A stretch of DNA of 64,000 nt, taken from contig JACKBT010000001.1 of the NCBI GenBank assembly GCA_020634415.1, positions 186,001 through 250,000 on the forward strand, in the 5' to 3' direction. This DNA is from Ardenticatenaceae bacterium. Lineage in GTDB: Bacteria; Chloroflexota; Anaerolineae; Promineifilales; Promineifilaceae. Numbering within the stretch: position 1 is the stretch's first letter; each line of letters starts with the position of its first letter. Below the pieces are notes generated by a model. That model made no database searches, was not told the origin of the DNA, and was given only the letters and a program-made list of their open reading frames with translations. Position numbers and translations under genes: made by a program. This document shows positions 47,794 through 57,158 of the stretch, in pieces.

Positions 47794-50700
47794 TTAGGTT
47801 TTGCGCCGCCAATAGGAGATGGAAATAAGGAGCAGGATAAGGAACAAGCCACGCCAGATGGGTGAGGAGGGCTGAACGGTGAGGGTGGTGAGGGTAACGG
47901 CCGTTGGCGTAAACTGCCCCTCATACGCTCCCCGGTCAAACCCCGCATTCAGGGGCCGCGCCATCCCTAAAAGATCAACCGTCACCCCCGCATTCGTGCC
48001 ACTGTCCAACGCTGGCGAGCCGATTACCAGACGGAAATCATGGTTGGCCGCATTCACAAAATCGGGATCGCCTACCACACTGTTGCTGCTGGCAACCGTG
48101 CCAACGGTGTTATTGTTGTTGCCAAAAAACAGATTGAAGTCAGATGAGACTGTGCCAGCTACGTTTTCGATGCCTGTGGTGTGGCTGGTGACAATGTTGT
48201 TGATGAGAGCCACTGTACCCACCGCCACATAAACGGCCGATCCCCCACCCAACCCCGCCTGAGCAAATGTATTATGGATGAGGTTAATCGGACGAGGCTG
48301 ATTATAATAAAAATCAGTGCCGCTTGTCCCCGCCGTATTGTTGGCAAAGACGGAATTGACCATAGACTGCACCGCTGTGCCGGTACTGGTACGTGAAATC
48401 GCCAGACCACCCCCTAAATCGGCCGTATTACTCAAAAATTGTGTCGCCGTGATATTGGCAAAACGATGCAAAAAGAGACCACCACCGGCATTACCAGCCG
48501 TATTCTCCGTAAAAAGACCATTGCCCACAGCCATCCCATCAAACGCATAAGCACCGCCGCCATTCACCGCCGCCTGATTTTGGGTAAAAGTAGTGCCATT
48601 CACTCTTAACTGCGACAAAGTGCCATAATAACCACCGCCGCTGCCCGCTGCCGCCTGATTATCGGAAAGAATGCCGCCAATGAAGGTGGCTCCACTGTTA
48701 ATAAAAGCCCCGCCGCCATGCAGCGCACCGATGTTCTGGTGAATGGTGTTGTCTGTAGCCACAACACTGCCACTGGTATACAGTCCACCACCGCTGCCCA
48801 CTGTCGTCTGGTTTTGTTGGATGAGGTTATTGGTCATAACAATGTTGCCGGAAGTGGAAAGGCCGCCGCCGTTGTTAACGGCCGTATTCCCCAAAAACTG
48901 ATTCCCCGCCAAAGTCATCACCCCAAACGATCCCGCCAAACCACCACCAGAACCAGCACTGACATTATCCTGAAACAGACTGTTCGTCACTGTCATCGCC
49001 CCAAAACCAGCCAAACCACCACCCGTAAAACCCGTCGTCTGATTATTCACAAACTGTGAGCTGTTGATTGTAAGTTCATCAGCCACATAAGCCCCACCAC
49101 CAGACCCATTCACCACCTCATTATCCGTAAATACGGCCCCCGTTAACATCGCCGTGCCATCCACAGCCAGGCCCCCGCCACTAAAATCGGCCCGATTATG
49201 GACAAATTGGCTGCCACCACTGGCGGTAAAAGAGCCATCCACAAATAGTCCTCCCCCGCTTTGTTCCGTGCTTTCATTGCCCTCAATGCGGCCACCGAGC
49301 AGGCTGACTGGCCCAAAAGCAAACATGCCGCCGCCCCCCCCAACGGCCGTATTGCTGAGAAACGCCGTGCCACTAATCGTCGTCGGGCCACTGCTGTTCA
49401 GCACATATAAACCCCCGCCCCCATCCCCGATAAAAATGCGGGCCAGGGTGCTGTTGCCGGCAAAACGGCCGTTCACCACCCCCACCTGCCCCCCACCCCC
49501 TGGCGCTGCATACACCCCACCACCTCGCCAGCGCGTCACATTACTAATCACCTCCGTATCCGTCAGAAACAGGTCATTCCCCGCCCACAGACCGCCGCCA
49601 TACCCATAACCAAAAAAAGTCGTCGTGGTTGTCACCCGGTTCGCCTCAATGCGGCTGTGCAGCAGCCGCGTCTCCGCCAGACTAATATAAATCGCACCGC
49701 CATTATCACGGGCCGTATTTGAGAAAAACACGGAATTATCAATTGTCACCGGCCCCACCGAATCTACCACCAAAGCCCCACCCCTATCCTGGCTCACATT
49801 ACCGCTGAACACAGCATTAGTGATAGTAGTCGTGTAAGCCGTATTCACCGCGCCGCCCTCACTGAACGCATCCTTAAACCCGCCTGCCGTATTCGCCACA
49901 ATTTGCGTGCCACTCAGCACCAATCTGGCCGCTCGAATCGCTCCGCCATCCCCCGTTGCCGCCACATTGCCCTCAAAACGGCCGCCTGTCACCAACACCT
50001 CATCCGCAAAAAAACTGCTCGCCAACATCAGTCCGCCCCCACTCCGCGTCGCCTCATTGTTAATGAAATCGGTATCGTTCACGCTCACCGTATAAGGCCC
50101 ATTAAAACTGCGCGACCAGTAGACACCGCCCCCGTCGCAATCATTGTCAAATGGATTCACACAGCGGTTGTTGGCAAAAGTGCTGTTGTTAATCGTCAAA
50201 TTCACTTCAAAGGCATACAAACCGCCCGCATGGCAAATGCCCATAGACGAGGTGCAGTTGGCCGTGTTATCGAGAAAAACCGAGTTATTAATCACCGTAT
50301 CGCCGCTAAACCGCGCCCCACCGGCCACATTGTTGAGGGCCTCATTGCTTTCAAAACGGCCGTTATTCACCGTCACCCCCTCCACAAAATAAGCCCCACC
50401 CGCCGCCAGCACCGCATCATTCAACAGCAGCGTCACATTGTCCAACGGCGGCAAAAAACTGCCCGCATCCACAAACAAGCCGCCCCCACTGTAAGCCGCA
50501 TTATTGCGAATAATCAGATTACTGAGTGTAGGAGCCGCATTACCCGTAATGAGAATGCCCCCGCCGCAATTTGTCGTTACAAACCCCGCCGAGCATTGAT
50601 TCCCGCCAGCCACATCCCCATTTTGCAGCCGCATAGCCACAATCTGCACGCTGCTGTCCACCGCCGCCCCCGAAATCGTCAACACCCGCTGCCCCGCCGC

Positions 50701-50967
50701 CGCCCGAATAAAGGTGCTGCTCGTCCCTGCCCCCACCAGCGACACAGCCTTGTTCAAGGATAGGCTTTCCATATAAACTCCCGTCGGGATATTAACCGTA
50801 TCCCCCGGCGCAGCCAGATTAATGCAAGCCTGAATCGTCGTCGTACAGGGGGCTATCCCGACTGTCCAGGTAGCCGCATGTAGGGGCTGCACCAGACCAA
50901 ACAAGCTCAACCAACCCATTCCCGCCAGCACCCAAACAGCCATTAACCAGCCAACCCGTCGCTTCAT
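47794..50967 (-). CDS. Giant secreted right-handed beta-helix protein
   Basis: 1057 residues from the ATG at 50967, which has AAGGAG upstream and starts a signal peptide (RRVGWLMAVWVLAGMGWL, then LHAATWTVG). After TIQACINLAAPGDTVNIPTGVY (in parts) come dozens of helix turns of the kind SGGGLFVDAG, NNSVFLDNTA, GGGAYVADEL and GGGLYTSGSV, rich in Asn, Gly and Thr, as in polymorphic-membrane-like and right-handed beta-helix adhesins. The C-terminus (SSPIWRGLFLILLLISISYWRRKT, in parts) is a single membrane helix with a basic tail, unlike the YLP tail of the other exported proteins. It is a probable surface adhesin or glycan-binding protein. Function not proven. Confidence 0.85.
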   Translation of the reverse strand: MKRRVGWLMAVWVLAGMGWLSLFGLVQPLHAATWTVGIAPCTTTIQACINLAAPGDTVNIPTGVYMESLSLNKAVSLVGAGTSSTFIRAAAGQRVLTISGAAVDSSVQIVAMRLQNGDVAGGNQCSAGFVTTNCGGGILITGNAAPTLSNLIIRNNAAYSGGGLFVDAGSFLPPLDNVTLLLNDAVLAAGGAYFVEGVTVNNGRFESNEALNNVAGGARFSGDTVINNSVFLDNTANCTSSMGICHAGGLYAFEVNLTINNSTFANNRCVNPFDNDCDGGGVYWSRSFNGPYTVSVNDTDFINNEATRSGGGLMLASSFFADEVLVTGGRFEGNVAATGDGGAIRAARLVLSGTQIVANTAGGFKDAFSEGGAVNTAYTTTITNAVFSGNVSQDRGGALVVDSVGPVTIDNSVFFSNTARDNGGAIYISLAETRLLHSRIEANRVTTTTTFFGYGYGGGLWAGNDLFLTDTEVISNVTRWRGGGVYAAPGGGGQVGVVNGRFAGNSTLARIFIGDGGGGLYVLNSSGPTTISGTAFLSNTAVGGGGGMFAFGPVSLLGGRIEGNESTEQSGGGLFVDGSFTASGGSQFVHNRADFSGGGLAVDGTAMLTGAVFTDNEVVNGSGGGAYVADELTINSSQFVNNQTTGFTGGGLAGFGAMTVTNSLFQDNVSAGSGGGLAGSFGVMTLAGNQFLGNTAVNNGGGLSTSGNIVMTNNLIQQNQTTVGSGGGLYTSGSVVATDNTIHQNIGALHGGGAFINSGATFIGGILSDNQAAAGSGGGYYGTLSQLRVNGTTFTQNQAAVNGGGAYAFDGMAVGNGLFTENTAGNAGGGLFLHRFANITATQFLSNTADLGGGLAISRTSTGTAVQSMVNSVFANNTAGTSGTDFYYNQPRPINLIHNTFAQAGLGGGSAVYVAVGTVALINNIVTSHTTGIENVAGTVSSDFNLFFGNNNNTVGTVASSNSVVGDPDFVNAANHDFRLVIGSPALDSGTNAGVTVDLLGMARPLNAGFDRGAYEGQFTPTAVTLTTLTVQPSSPIWRGLFLILLLISISYWRRKT

Positions 50968-51164
50968 GATTCTCTCCTTGCCGCCAGCATGGGCCAGACG
51001 GCCGTTTGTGTGGGAAACGGCCGTCATCACACATCACTATCGCTCAATCAACCATCCGTTCATCATCCCCGTCAGAATAACAAACGGCCGTAATCAGATC
51101 GTAAATCAATCGTTAATGGGTTAAAAAAGGTTTCAGACTTAACTTGGGTCTATTTCGTTTCAGT

Positions 51165-52226
51165 CTATGCGGGCTGGAGCCGGCTGCGGCGAGCCGAAAC
51201 ACCCACCAAACCAAACAAAATCAAGATAAGCAAAACGAGGATGCCCACATCCGGGGCAATATCCGACCAACCAGCATTATTCTGGCTGATCTCCATAATC
51301 GGGCTGACAATATAATACGTAGGGAACAAACGGCCGATCCACTGCGGCACACTAGGAAACAGATACAAAATCGCTGGCGCATACAACAAAATCCCCAACC
51401 CCTTAATCGTCGCAAACAGCGTATTCACATCCTTCACATACACCCCCAACAACACCCCAAACGCCGAAGCCATCGTCGCCCCCAAAAGCAGCAAAACCAC
51501 CAGCAAAACAGGCTGCGTACCAAAAGCACTATTCATAATCAGGATCAAAACCCCCATCACCCCACTCAAAAGAACCCCCAACAGCCCCTTAGCCACAAAC
51601 ACATCCGTCAGACCCGTCGGCGTCACCGTCAGCGCCGTCAGCGTCCGCTTCTGCTTCTCCTCCACCAACGACGTAGAAGGCACCATCACCCCGCCCACCA
51701 ACACCGTAATCAACACCACAAACGGCAGCAGCCGCTCCTCCCAGGCAATACTTTCCCCCTCCCCCAACGTCGTCGTCACAATCGCCACCGGCGGCTCCTC
51801 ACCCACAATCTCCCGCAGCAAAAAAGCAATCGTCGAAGCCAACACCGCCCTATCGCGCAGCAAACTCTCGCCCCACACATACACCAACAACTGCGTCGTC
51901 TCCCCACCTTGCAAACTGGCATCAAAACCCGCGGGCAAGGCCATACCCACGTCCACTGCCCCCGCTGTCACCGCTTCTTGCAGGGAATCGGCCGTTTCAT
52001 ACACCATCACCCGCAATCCATCCAACCCCTGCGCAATCGTCACCAACCGCGAATCCCCCGCATCCGCAATCCCCAGGCGCGGCTTACCCGAAAAAATCGT
52101 ACCAAACAACAACGACAACACCAACGACAACACAACCGGCACTACCAGCGCAAAAATAAACATAAAATTGCGCGGCCCCCACACCAACTCCTTGCCCAAC
52201 AACACAAAAACTCGTCTGATGTTCAT
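51165..52226 (-). CDS. ABC-2-type transporter permease (second subunit)
   Basis: 353 residues from the ATG at 52226, favoured over a longer frame starting at 52268 inside a repeat. One N-terminal helix (NFMFIFALVVPVVLSLVLSLLF) is followed by an extracytoplasmic domain (about 60-170) and five C-terminal helices (FVVLITVLVGGVMVPSTSLVEEKQ with the EKQKRTL motif typical of NatB-like permeases). It is the third gene of an ABC-2 exporter operon with the permease at 52277-53353 and the ATPase at 53429-54292. It probably forms a heterodimer with the other permease; the substrate is unknown. Confidence 0.85.
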   Translation of the reverse strand: MNIRRVFVLLGKELVWGPRNFMFIFALVVPVVLSLVLSLLFGTIFSGKPRLGIADAGDSRLVTIAQGLDGLRVMVYETADSLQEAVTAGAVDVGMALPAGFDASLQGGETTQLLVYVWGESLLRDRAVLASTIAFLLREIVGEEPPVAIVTTTLGEGESIAWEERLLPFVVLITVLVGGVMVPSTSLVEEKQKRTLTALTVTPTGLTDVFVAKGLLGVLLSGVMGVLILIMNSAFGTQPVLLVVLLLLGATMASAFGVLLGVYVKDVNTLFATIKGLGILLYAPAILYLFPSVPQWIGRLFPTYYIVSPIMEISQNNAGWSDIAPDVGILVLLILILFGLVGVSARRSRLQPA

Positions 52227-52276
52227 CTTTACCCCTTTGCCCGTAATTGGCGAGCAACCAATTATCAATTACCCAA

Positions 52277-53353
52277 TTACCCTAAAGCAAACCGCTGCGT
52301 AAACCGTCGCTGCAAAGTCACCATACCCAGGCCAAAAAACACCACCGCATAGGCCAACAAAACCAACAAATTCAGCCCCACATCCCCCCAACCCGCCCCA
52401 AAATTAATCACCCGATGCACCGCATCTACCAGATGAAAAGAAGGAATCACCTTAATCCAGGTCGTCACAATGCCCGGAATCATCACCGTAAATGAAGGAA
52501 TCGCCAGCAAAACAATCGCCAAAATCCCCCAGGCCATCACCGACATCATATCCTTAGCCACCGAGGCAATCAAAAAGCCAATGCCCGTTGCCAGCAGCGA
52601 ACCAAGCAGCAAAAGCACCACAACCAACAGCGGCTGCTGGCTCAAACCACCCGTCACAGCCATCAACACAAACGCCTGCACAAACGCCAACCCCACACCA
52701 AACAGCCCCTTGCCCACAAACAATCCCTGCACCCGCAGCGGCGTAATCAACAACGCCTGCAAGGTGCGGCTCTCAATCTCACTGCTAATCAAACTCGCCA
52801 GCCCCAACGTCTCCACCATCAAGATGGCAATCGTAAACAAAGGCAGCATCCGGTCCCGCTGTGGAATTTGCTGCCCGGCCATATCTGCGCCCACCACCTC
52901 TTCTGTCACCTCCAGGCTTAACGGCCGTCCCGCCAACATAAACCCCAACTCCTCAAAAAACGCCCGATACAAATCCTTAAACTCCTCAGGAAAATCCGCA
53001 GCAAAATAAAGCTGAATCTGCGCCCCCTCCCCCGCTGCCAGCCGCGCCATCAAATCCTCCGGCAGCACCGCCCCCACATTGTAATCACCATCGGCAACGG
53101 CCGTTTCCAAAGCCGCCGCCGACTCCATCTCAAAAATCACCACCCCCTCCCCCGCCAACTCCTCACCAATCACCGCCGGCATATTCGGCGCAAACATCGC
53201 AAACTCCAACGTCTCCTCCACCACATCCGGCATCACAAAATAAACCACAGCATACGCCACCAACGCCAAAATCGTCACAAACGCAAAAAAACGATTGCGA
53301 AAATAAAGCATCAAATCCTTCATCAACAGCGTGCGAATCATTTCCCAGTTCAT
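52277..53353 (-). CDS. ABC-2-type transporter permease (first subunit)
   Basis: 358 residues. Same layout as the neighbouring permease: an N-terminal helix (FFAFVTILALVAYAVVYFVM), a large extracytoplasmic part (about 45-170) and a C-terminal helix bundle with LASLISSEIESRTLQALLITPLRVQ in parts, matching the NatB/YhaP-like 'ESRTL' motif. The pairing of two such subunits is typical of Na+ or antibiotic exporters. The start at 53353 follows a GAGACTA heptameric hairpin. The substrate cannot be inferred. Confidence 0.85.
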   Translation of the reverse strand: MNWEMIRTLLMKDLMLYFRNRFFAFVTILALVAYAVVYFVMPDVVEETLEFAMFAPNMPAVIGEELAGEGVVIFEMESAAALETAVADGDYNVGAVLPEDLMARLAAGEGAQIQLYFAADFPEEFKDLYRAFFEELGFMLAGRPLSLEVTEEVVGADMAGQQIPQRDRMLPLFTIAILMVETLGLASLISSEIESRTLQALLITPLRVQGLFVGKGLFGVGLAFVQAFVLMAVTGGLSQQPLLVVVLLLLGSLLATGIGFLIASVAKDMMSVMAWGILAIVLLAIPSFTVMIPGIVTTWIKVIPSFHLVDAVHRVINFGAGWGDVGLNLLVLLAYAVVFFGLGMVTLQRRFTQRFALG

Positions 53354-53364
53354 CAGAGCACCAA

Positions 53365-53421
53365 TAGAGACTAGAGACTAGAGACTGGGGACTAATTAGT
53401 CCCCAGTCTCTAGTCTCCAAT
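53365..53421. repeat. Heptameric hairpin repeat (GAGACTA type)
   Basis: AGAGACTAGAGACTAGAGAC-like left arm and GTCTCTAGTCTCC-like right arm, seven-base periodic. It lies between the ATPase gene and the first permease gene of the exporter operon. Confidence 0.9.
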
Positions 53422-53428
53422 AAACCTT

Positions 53429-54292
53429 CTACGTCAACCCCCGCCCCGTAATCTCAATAAAAATATCCTCCAGACTGGCCTCCTCACTGTGAATCGTCAC
53501 CACCTTCTCCTTCTCAAAAAGCTGCTGCACCGAAGCTGGTGTATCCCCCCGATCCAACACAATCTCCCGCACCTCCGTACCACCATCGGCCGTTTCCACC
53601 TCCGCCCGCAGCAACCGCTTCCCATACTGCTGCTTCAAACGCGGCGGCGTATCCAGCGCCACAATCTTACCCTGATTAATAAACGCCACCCGATCCGCCA
53701 GCTTATCCGCCTCCAACATATCATGCGTCGTCAGAAACACCGTCGCCCCCCGCTCCCGCTCCTCCAAAATCAAATTGCGAATCGAAGCCGCCGAAGTCGG
53801 GTCCAGCCCCTCCGTCGGCTCATCCAAAAACAAAATGCGCGGCCTATTCACCAACGCCCGCGCAATCATCAACCGCTGCTTCATCCCCTTAGAATACGTC
53901 TCCACCCTGTCCTGCGCCCGGCTCTCCAGGCCCACCCGCCGCAGCACCGCCAGCGCATCAAAATCCTTCACCCCAAACAGCCGCGCAAACAGCTTCAAAT
54001 TCTCCACCGCACTCATCTGCTCATACAAATTCGTCAGCTCAAAACAGACCCCAATTTGCGCCTGGACATCCTTCGGCTTCCTAGCCACATCAATCCCCAA
54101 CAGCAGCGCCTGCCCCGCCTTCGGCACAAGCTGCCCCGTCAGCATCTTCACCGTCGTAGACTTCCCCGCCCCATTCGGCCCCAAAAAGCCCAAAATCTCC
54201 CCCTCAGCCACCGCAAAGTTAACATGATCAACGGCCGTTAACTCCCCATACTGATACGTCAAATTCTCCGCCCGAATCGCCTCAGTCGCCAT
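53429..54292 (-). CDS. ABC transporter ATP-binding protein (NatA-like)
   Basis: 287 residues. Walker A GPNGAGKSTTVKML (about 38-51), Q-loop near IGVCFELTNLYEQ, signature ETYSKGMKQRLMIARAL, Walker B ILFLDEPTEGLDP and the H-loop LTTHDMLEAD are all present, so the ATPase should be active. The signature reads YSKGM rather than LSGGQ, as is common in NatA/CcmA-type exporters. The C-terminal 60 residues (RLLRAEVETADGGTEV) form the small extra domain of this group. It powers the two permeases encoded just downstream on the same strand. Confidence 0.95.
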   Translation of the reverse strand: MATEAIRAENLTYQYGELTAVDHVNFAVAEGEILGFLGPNGAGKSTTVKMLTGQLVPKAGQALLLGIDVARKPKDVQAQIGVCFELTNLYEQMSAVENLKLFARLFGVKDFDALAVLRRVGLESRAQDRVETYSKGMKQRLMIARALVNRPRILFLDEPTEGLDPTSAASIRNLILEERERGATVFLTTHDMLEADKLADRVAFINQGKIVALDTPPRLKQQYGKRLLRAEVETADGGTEVREIVLDRGDTPASVQQLFEKEKVVTIHSEEASLEDIFIEITGRGLT

Positions 54293-54306
54293 CTCTCAAC
54301 TCACTT

Positions 54307-54366
54307 TGGGTATATTGGTGCAATTGTGTAGTGGTGTAGAAAATATACCACCACACCAATATACCC
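54307..54366. repeat. Heptameric hairpin repeat (GTATATTGG type)
   Basis: GGGTATATTGGTGCAATTGT-like left arm with GTAGTGGTGTAG, and a right arm ATATACCACCACACC followed by AATATACCC. Related to the hairpin at 14366-14434. It lies between the aminotransferase gene and the ABC ATPase gene. Confidence 0.85.
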
Positions 54367-54372
54367 ATACAC

Positions 54373-55650
54373 CTACTCCCCTCTACCAACGGCCGTTGCC
54401 AACGCCTCATTAAACGTCCTCAACGCCTCATCAATCTGCCCCTGCGACACCACCAACGGCGGAATCCAGCGCAGCACATTCCCATAACTGCCACACGTCA
54501 GCAGCAGCAAATTCCGCTCCACACACGCCTTCAGCACCGCCCCCGCCGTCACCCCATCCGGCTGCCCATCAGCCGTCGTAAACTCCGTCGCCACCATCAA
54601 ACCACGCCCCCGCACATCCCCAATCACCGGATACTCCGCTTGCAGCTCACGCAGCCCATTCTGCAAATAATCCCCCATCTCCGCCGCATTCTCCACCAGT
54701 CCCTCCTCTTGGATGACCTCAATCGTAGCGCAAGCCGCCGCCGTAGCCAGCGCATTACCACCGCCATACGTGCCGCCATGCGTCCCCGCCTTCCACTTCG
54801 CCATCAAATCCGCCTTCGAGGCAATCGCCGAAATCGGCATCCCGCTGCCCAGCCCCTTCGCCATCACAATAACGTCCGGCACAATGCCCGCATATTCAAA
54901 ACAGAAAAACTTACCCGTGCGCCCAAAACCCGTCTGCACCTCATCCACCACCAGCAAAATACCATGCTCATCACACAGTTCACGCAAGGCTTGCAAAAAT
55001 CTAACTGGCGCCGGCACATAACCACCCTCGCCCAATATTGGCTCAATGACGATAGCGGCCGTTTCCTCCGGCGAAGTCTGGCTGTGCAGCAGCAAATCCA
55101 ACTGCTGCAAACAAAAATCAGTCGCCCGCTCCTCATCCCAGCCATAGTAATAGCTGTAGGGGAAGGGCGCGACAAAAATTCCCCCCGGCAGGGGTTGATA
55201 ATTGTGCCGATAAATATATTTCGAGGTCGTCATCGCCATTGCCTGATGCGTCCGGCCATGAAAACTACCCTGGAACACAATAATATTGCGCCGCCCCGTC
55301 GCCGACCGCGCCAGCTTCACACTAGCCTCAATCGCCTCCGCACCACTGTTAGAAAAGAAAAAGCGGTCAATTTCCGGCGGTGTCACCTCATTCAACATCT
55401 GCGCCAGCTTCACCGTCGTCGGTGGCACCACAATATTCATCTGCCCAAAAATAAGCTGGCTGGCCTGCCCCTGCACGGCCTCTACCACCTTCGGATGGCA
55501 GTGCCCCGTGTTCGTCACCCCAATCCCCGACGTAAAATCCGTATAACACGCCCCCGCCTCATCATACAGATAAATCCCCTCAGCCCGCACCGGCTGCACC
55601 TCCGTCATATGTGTCCAAACAGGGGCCAGTAATTCAACTCCTTCTGCCAT
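54373..55650 (-). CDS. Class III aminotransferase (acetylornithine/GABA type)
   Basis: 425 residues from the ATG at 55650, with AAGGAG just upstream. The longer frame from 55737 runs into the MITE-like element and is rejected. The PLP-fold hallmarks are FSNSGAEAIEASVKLAR (Ser-Gly-Ala for phosphate), FQGSFHGRTHQAMAMT, VVDEVQTGFGRTGKFFCFE and the Schiff-base Lys in IVMAKGLGSGMPISAI (about 262). A C-terminal GTYGGGNALATAA is also typical. The group includes 4-aminobutyrate, acetylornithine and taurine aminotransferases; the exact substrate is uncertain. It stands apart from the ABC operon behind a heptameric hairpin. Confidence 0.9.
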   Translation of the reverse strand: MAEGVELLAPVWTHMTEVQPVRAEGIYLYDEAGACYTDFTSGIGVTNTGHCHPKVVEAVQGQASQLIFGQMNIVVPPTTVKLAQMLNEVTPPEIDRFFFSNSGAEAIEASVKLARSATGRRNIIVFQGSFHGRTHQAMAMTTSKYIYRHNYQPLPGGIFVAPFPYSYYYGWDEERATDFCLQQLDLLLHSQTSPEETAAIVIEPILGEGGYVPAPVRFLQALRELCDEHGILLVVDEVQTGFGRTGKFFCFEYAGIVPDVIVMAKGLGSGMPISAIASKADLMAKWKAGTHGGTYGGGNALATAAACATIEVIQEEGLVENAAEMGDYLQNGLRELQAEYPVIGDVRGRGLMVATEFTTADGQPDGVTAGAVLKACVERNLLLLTCGSYGNVLRWIPPLVVSQGQIDEALRTFNEALATAVGRGE

Positions 55651-55669
55651 TTTTCTCCTTATTTTAGTG

Positions 55670-55767
55670 TCAGTATATCGAAACGGTTTACAAGTTTTGA
55701 TGTAGGACAATTTTGTAAATCGTCCTACGATTTGCAAAATCGCCCTACAAAGATTTCGATCTACTGA
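55670..55767. mobile_element. 98-bp MITE-like element, copy 2
   Basis: TCAGTATATCGAAA at 55670-55683 and TTTCGATCTACTGA at 55754-55767 match the ends of the element at 2004-2101, with one mismatch. The two copies have equal length and similar inner arms (GGACAATTTTGTAAATCGTCC here). It lies between the aminotransferase and GNAT genes. Confidence 0.65.
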
Positions 55768-55777
55768 CTACTGGTTC

Positions 55778-56242
55778 CTACAAACTCAATTTCATCCCTT
55801 CATGGGAAGCCACAAAGCCCAATCTTTCATAAAAACGATGGGCATCTAAGCGGCCTTTATTGGTAGTCAATTGTACCAGATAACAACCCCGCTGTCTGGC
55901 TCGTTCCACTGCCCACTCGACTAACTTCTGGCCGATACGCTGGTTACGATAACGGCCGTCTACCCGCACCGCCTCAATCTGCCCCCGCCAACTACCCCCA
56001 TACGACATCCCCGGCAAAAACGTCAATTGCAGCGTCCCTACAATCTCCCCCGCCCGCTCCACCACAATTAGCTCATTATTCTCATCACGGTTAATTTGCT
56101 CAAAGGCACCATAGTAACCTTGTGGCAAATCTGCCCCATACTGCTCTCGCTGACTGCCCAAAACATCATCTACCAATAAACGCACAACTTCGCGCACATC
56201 CTCGCGTGTTGCCTGACGGATAAGCAACTCTACTTCATTCAT
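55778..56242 (-). CDS. GNAT-family N-acetyltransferase
   Basis: 154 residues from the ATG at 56242. The GNAT core is visible as strands VVERAGEIVGTLQLTFLPG, then IEAVRVDGRYRNQRIGQKLVEWAVE (motif A, with the acetyl-CoA-binding QRIGQ in place of Q/RxxGxG/A) and CYLVQLTTNKGRLDAHRFYERLGFV (motif B). The FYERLGF phrase is typical of acetyltransferases such as PhnO or RimI relatives. The substrate is unknown. It lies next to a MITE-like repeat and is divergent from the aldolase gene. Confidence 0.85.
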   Translation of the reverse strand: MNEVELLIRQATREDVREVVRLLVDDVLGSQREQYGADLPQGYYGAFEQINRDENNELIVVERAGEIVGTLQLTFLPGMSYGGSWRGQIEAVRVDGRYRNQRIGQKLVEWAVERARQRGCYLVQLTTNKGRLDAHRFYERLGFVASHEGMKLSL

Positions 56243-56366
56243 ATTCACCTCACTGGGGCAGATTCTAAATCGGCGATAATTTTGGCGCAATGGCAGCCAT
56301 CTGAAAGCGCGATCTTGTAATTATCGCTACAATCAGCAAAATTTTAATGCGAGGAAATATCAAAAC

Positions 56367-57158
56367 ATGAGAGAAAACAGATTACGGCAAATTTGGCAAA
56401 CTGGTGGCACCGCCCTCAACGGTTGGCTGCACATCGCCAGCAGCTATGCCGCCGAAACAATGGCTCACGCTGGCTGGGACAGCCTGACAATTGATATGCA
56501 GCATGGGCCAGTGGGTTTTGAATCGGCCGTTTCCATGCTCCAGGCCATCTCCACCACCGCCACCGTACCCCTGGCCCGTGTCCCCTGGAACGAACCAGGT
56601 GTCATCATGCGCATGTTGGATGCCGGCTGCTACGCCATCATCTGCCCCATGATCAACTCCCGCGCCGAGTGCGAAGCCTTCGTGGGCGCGTGCCACTACC
56701 CCCCCCACGGCTACCGCAGTCATGGCCCCAACCGAGCCAAGCTCTATGGCGGCAGTGACTATGCCAGCCAGGCCAACGAAACGGTGGTAACAATGGCCAT
56801 GATCGAAACGGCCGCTGCCATGCAAAACCTCGACGACATCCTCACCACCCCCGGCCTCGATGCCATCTACGTTGGCCCCGCCGACCTCAGCCGCAGTTTA
56901 GGCGGCCCGCCCGATGGCGACCTGAACAAGCCCCTGGTAGCCGATTCCCTGGATCGCATCCTGGCCGCCTGCCAGCAGCACGGCATCGTCCCCGGCATCC
57001 ACACCGGCTCCGCCCAATTCGCCAACCAGATGGTTGCCAAAGGCTTCCAATTCGTCACCGTCTCTTCAGATGCTGGTTTATTGTCGGCAAAAGCGAGTGA
57101 GGTGATAACGGCCGTTAAAGGCCACCAATCCACCCCAGCCACCACCAGCCCCTACTAA
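56367..57158 (+). CDS. HpcH/HpaI-family aldolase
   Basis: 263 residues. TIM-barrel class II aldolase: LTIDMQHGPVGFESAVSML (family 'D.EH.' region altered to DMQHG, His as general base), RVPWNEPGVIMRMLDAGCYAIICPMINSRAECEA in parts, metal-binding Glu in VTMAMIETAAAMQNLD and Asp in AIYVGPADLSRSLG. The family splits or forms 2-keto-3-deoxy acids with pyruvate as product; typical substrates are 2,4-dihydroxyhept-2-enedioate and sugar-acid derivatives. The four-carbon acid-sugar kinase gene 3.5 kb downstream, likely once closer, suggests a sugar-acid route. The ATG at 56367 follows CGAGGAA. Confidence 0.85.
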   Translation: MRENRLRQIWQTGGTALNGWLHIASSYAAETMAHAGWDSLTIDMQHGPVGFESAVSMLQAISTTATVPLARVPWNEPGVIMRMLDAGCYAIICPMINSRAECEAFVGACHYPPHGYRSHGPNRAKLYGGSDYASQANETVVTMAMIETAAAMQNLDDILTTPGLDAIYVGPADLSRSLGGPPDGDLNKPLVADSLDRILAACQQHGIVPGIHTGSAQFANQMVAKGFQFVTVSSDAGLLSAKASEVITAVKGHQSTPATTSPY

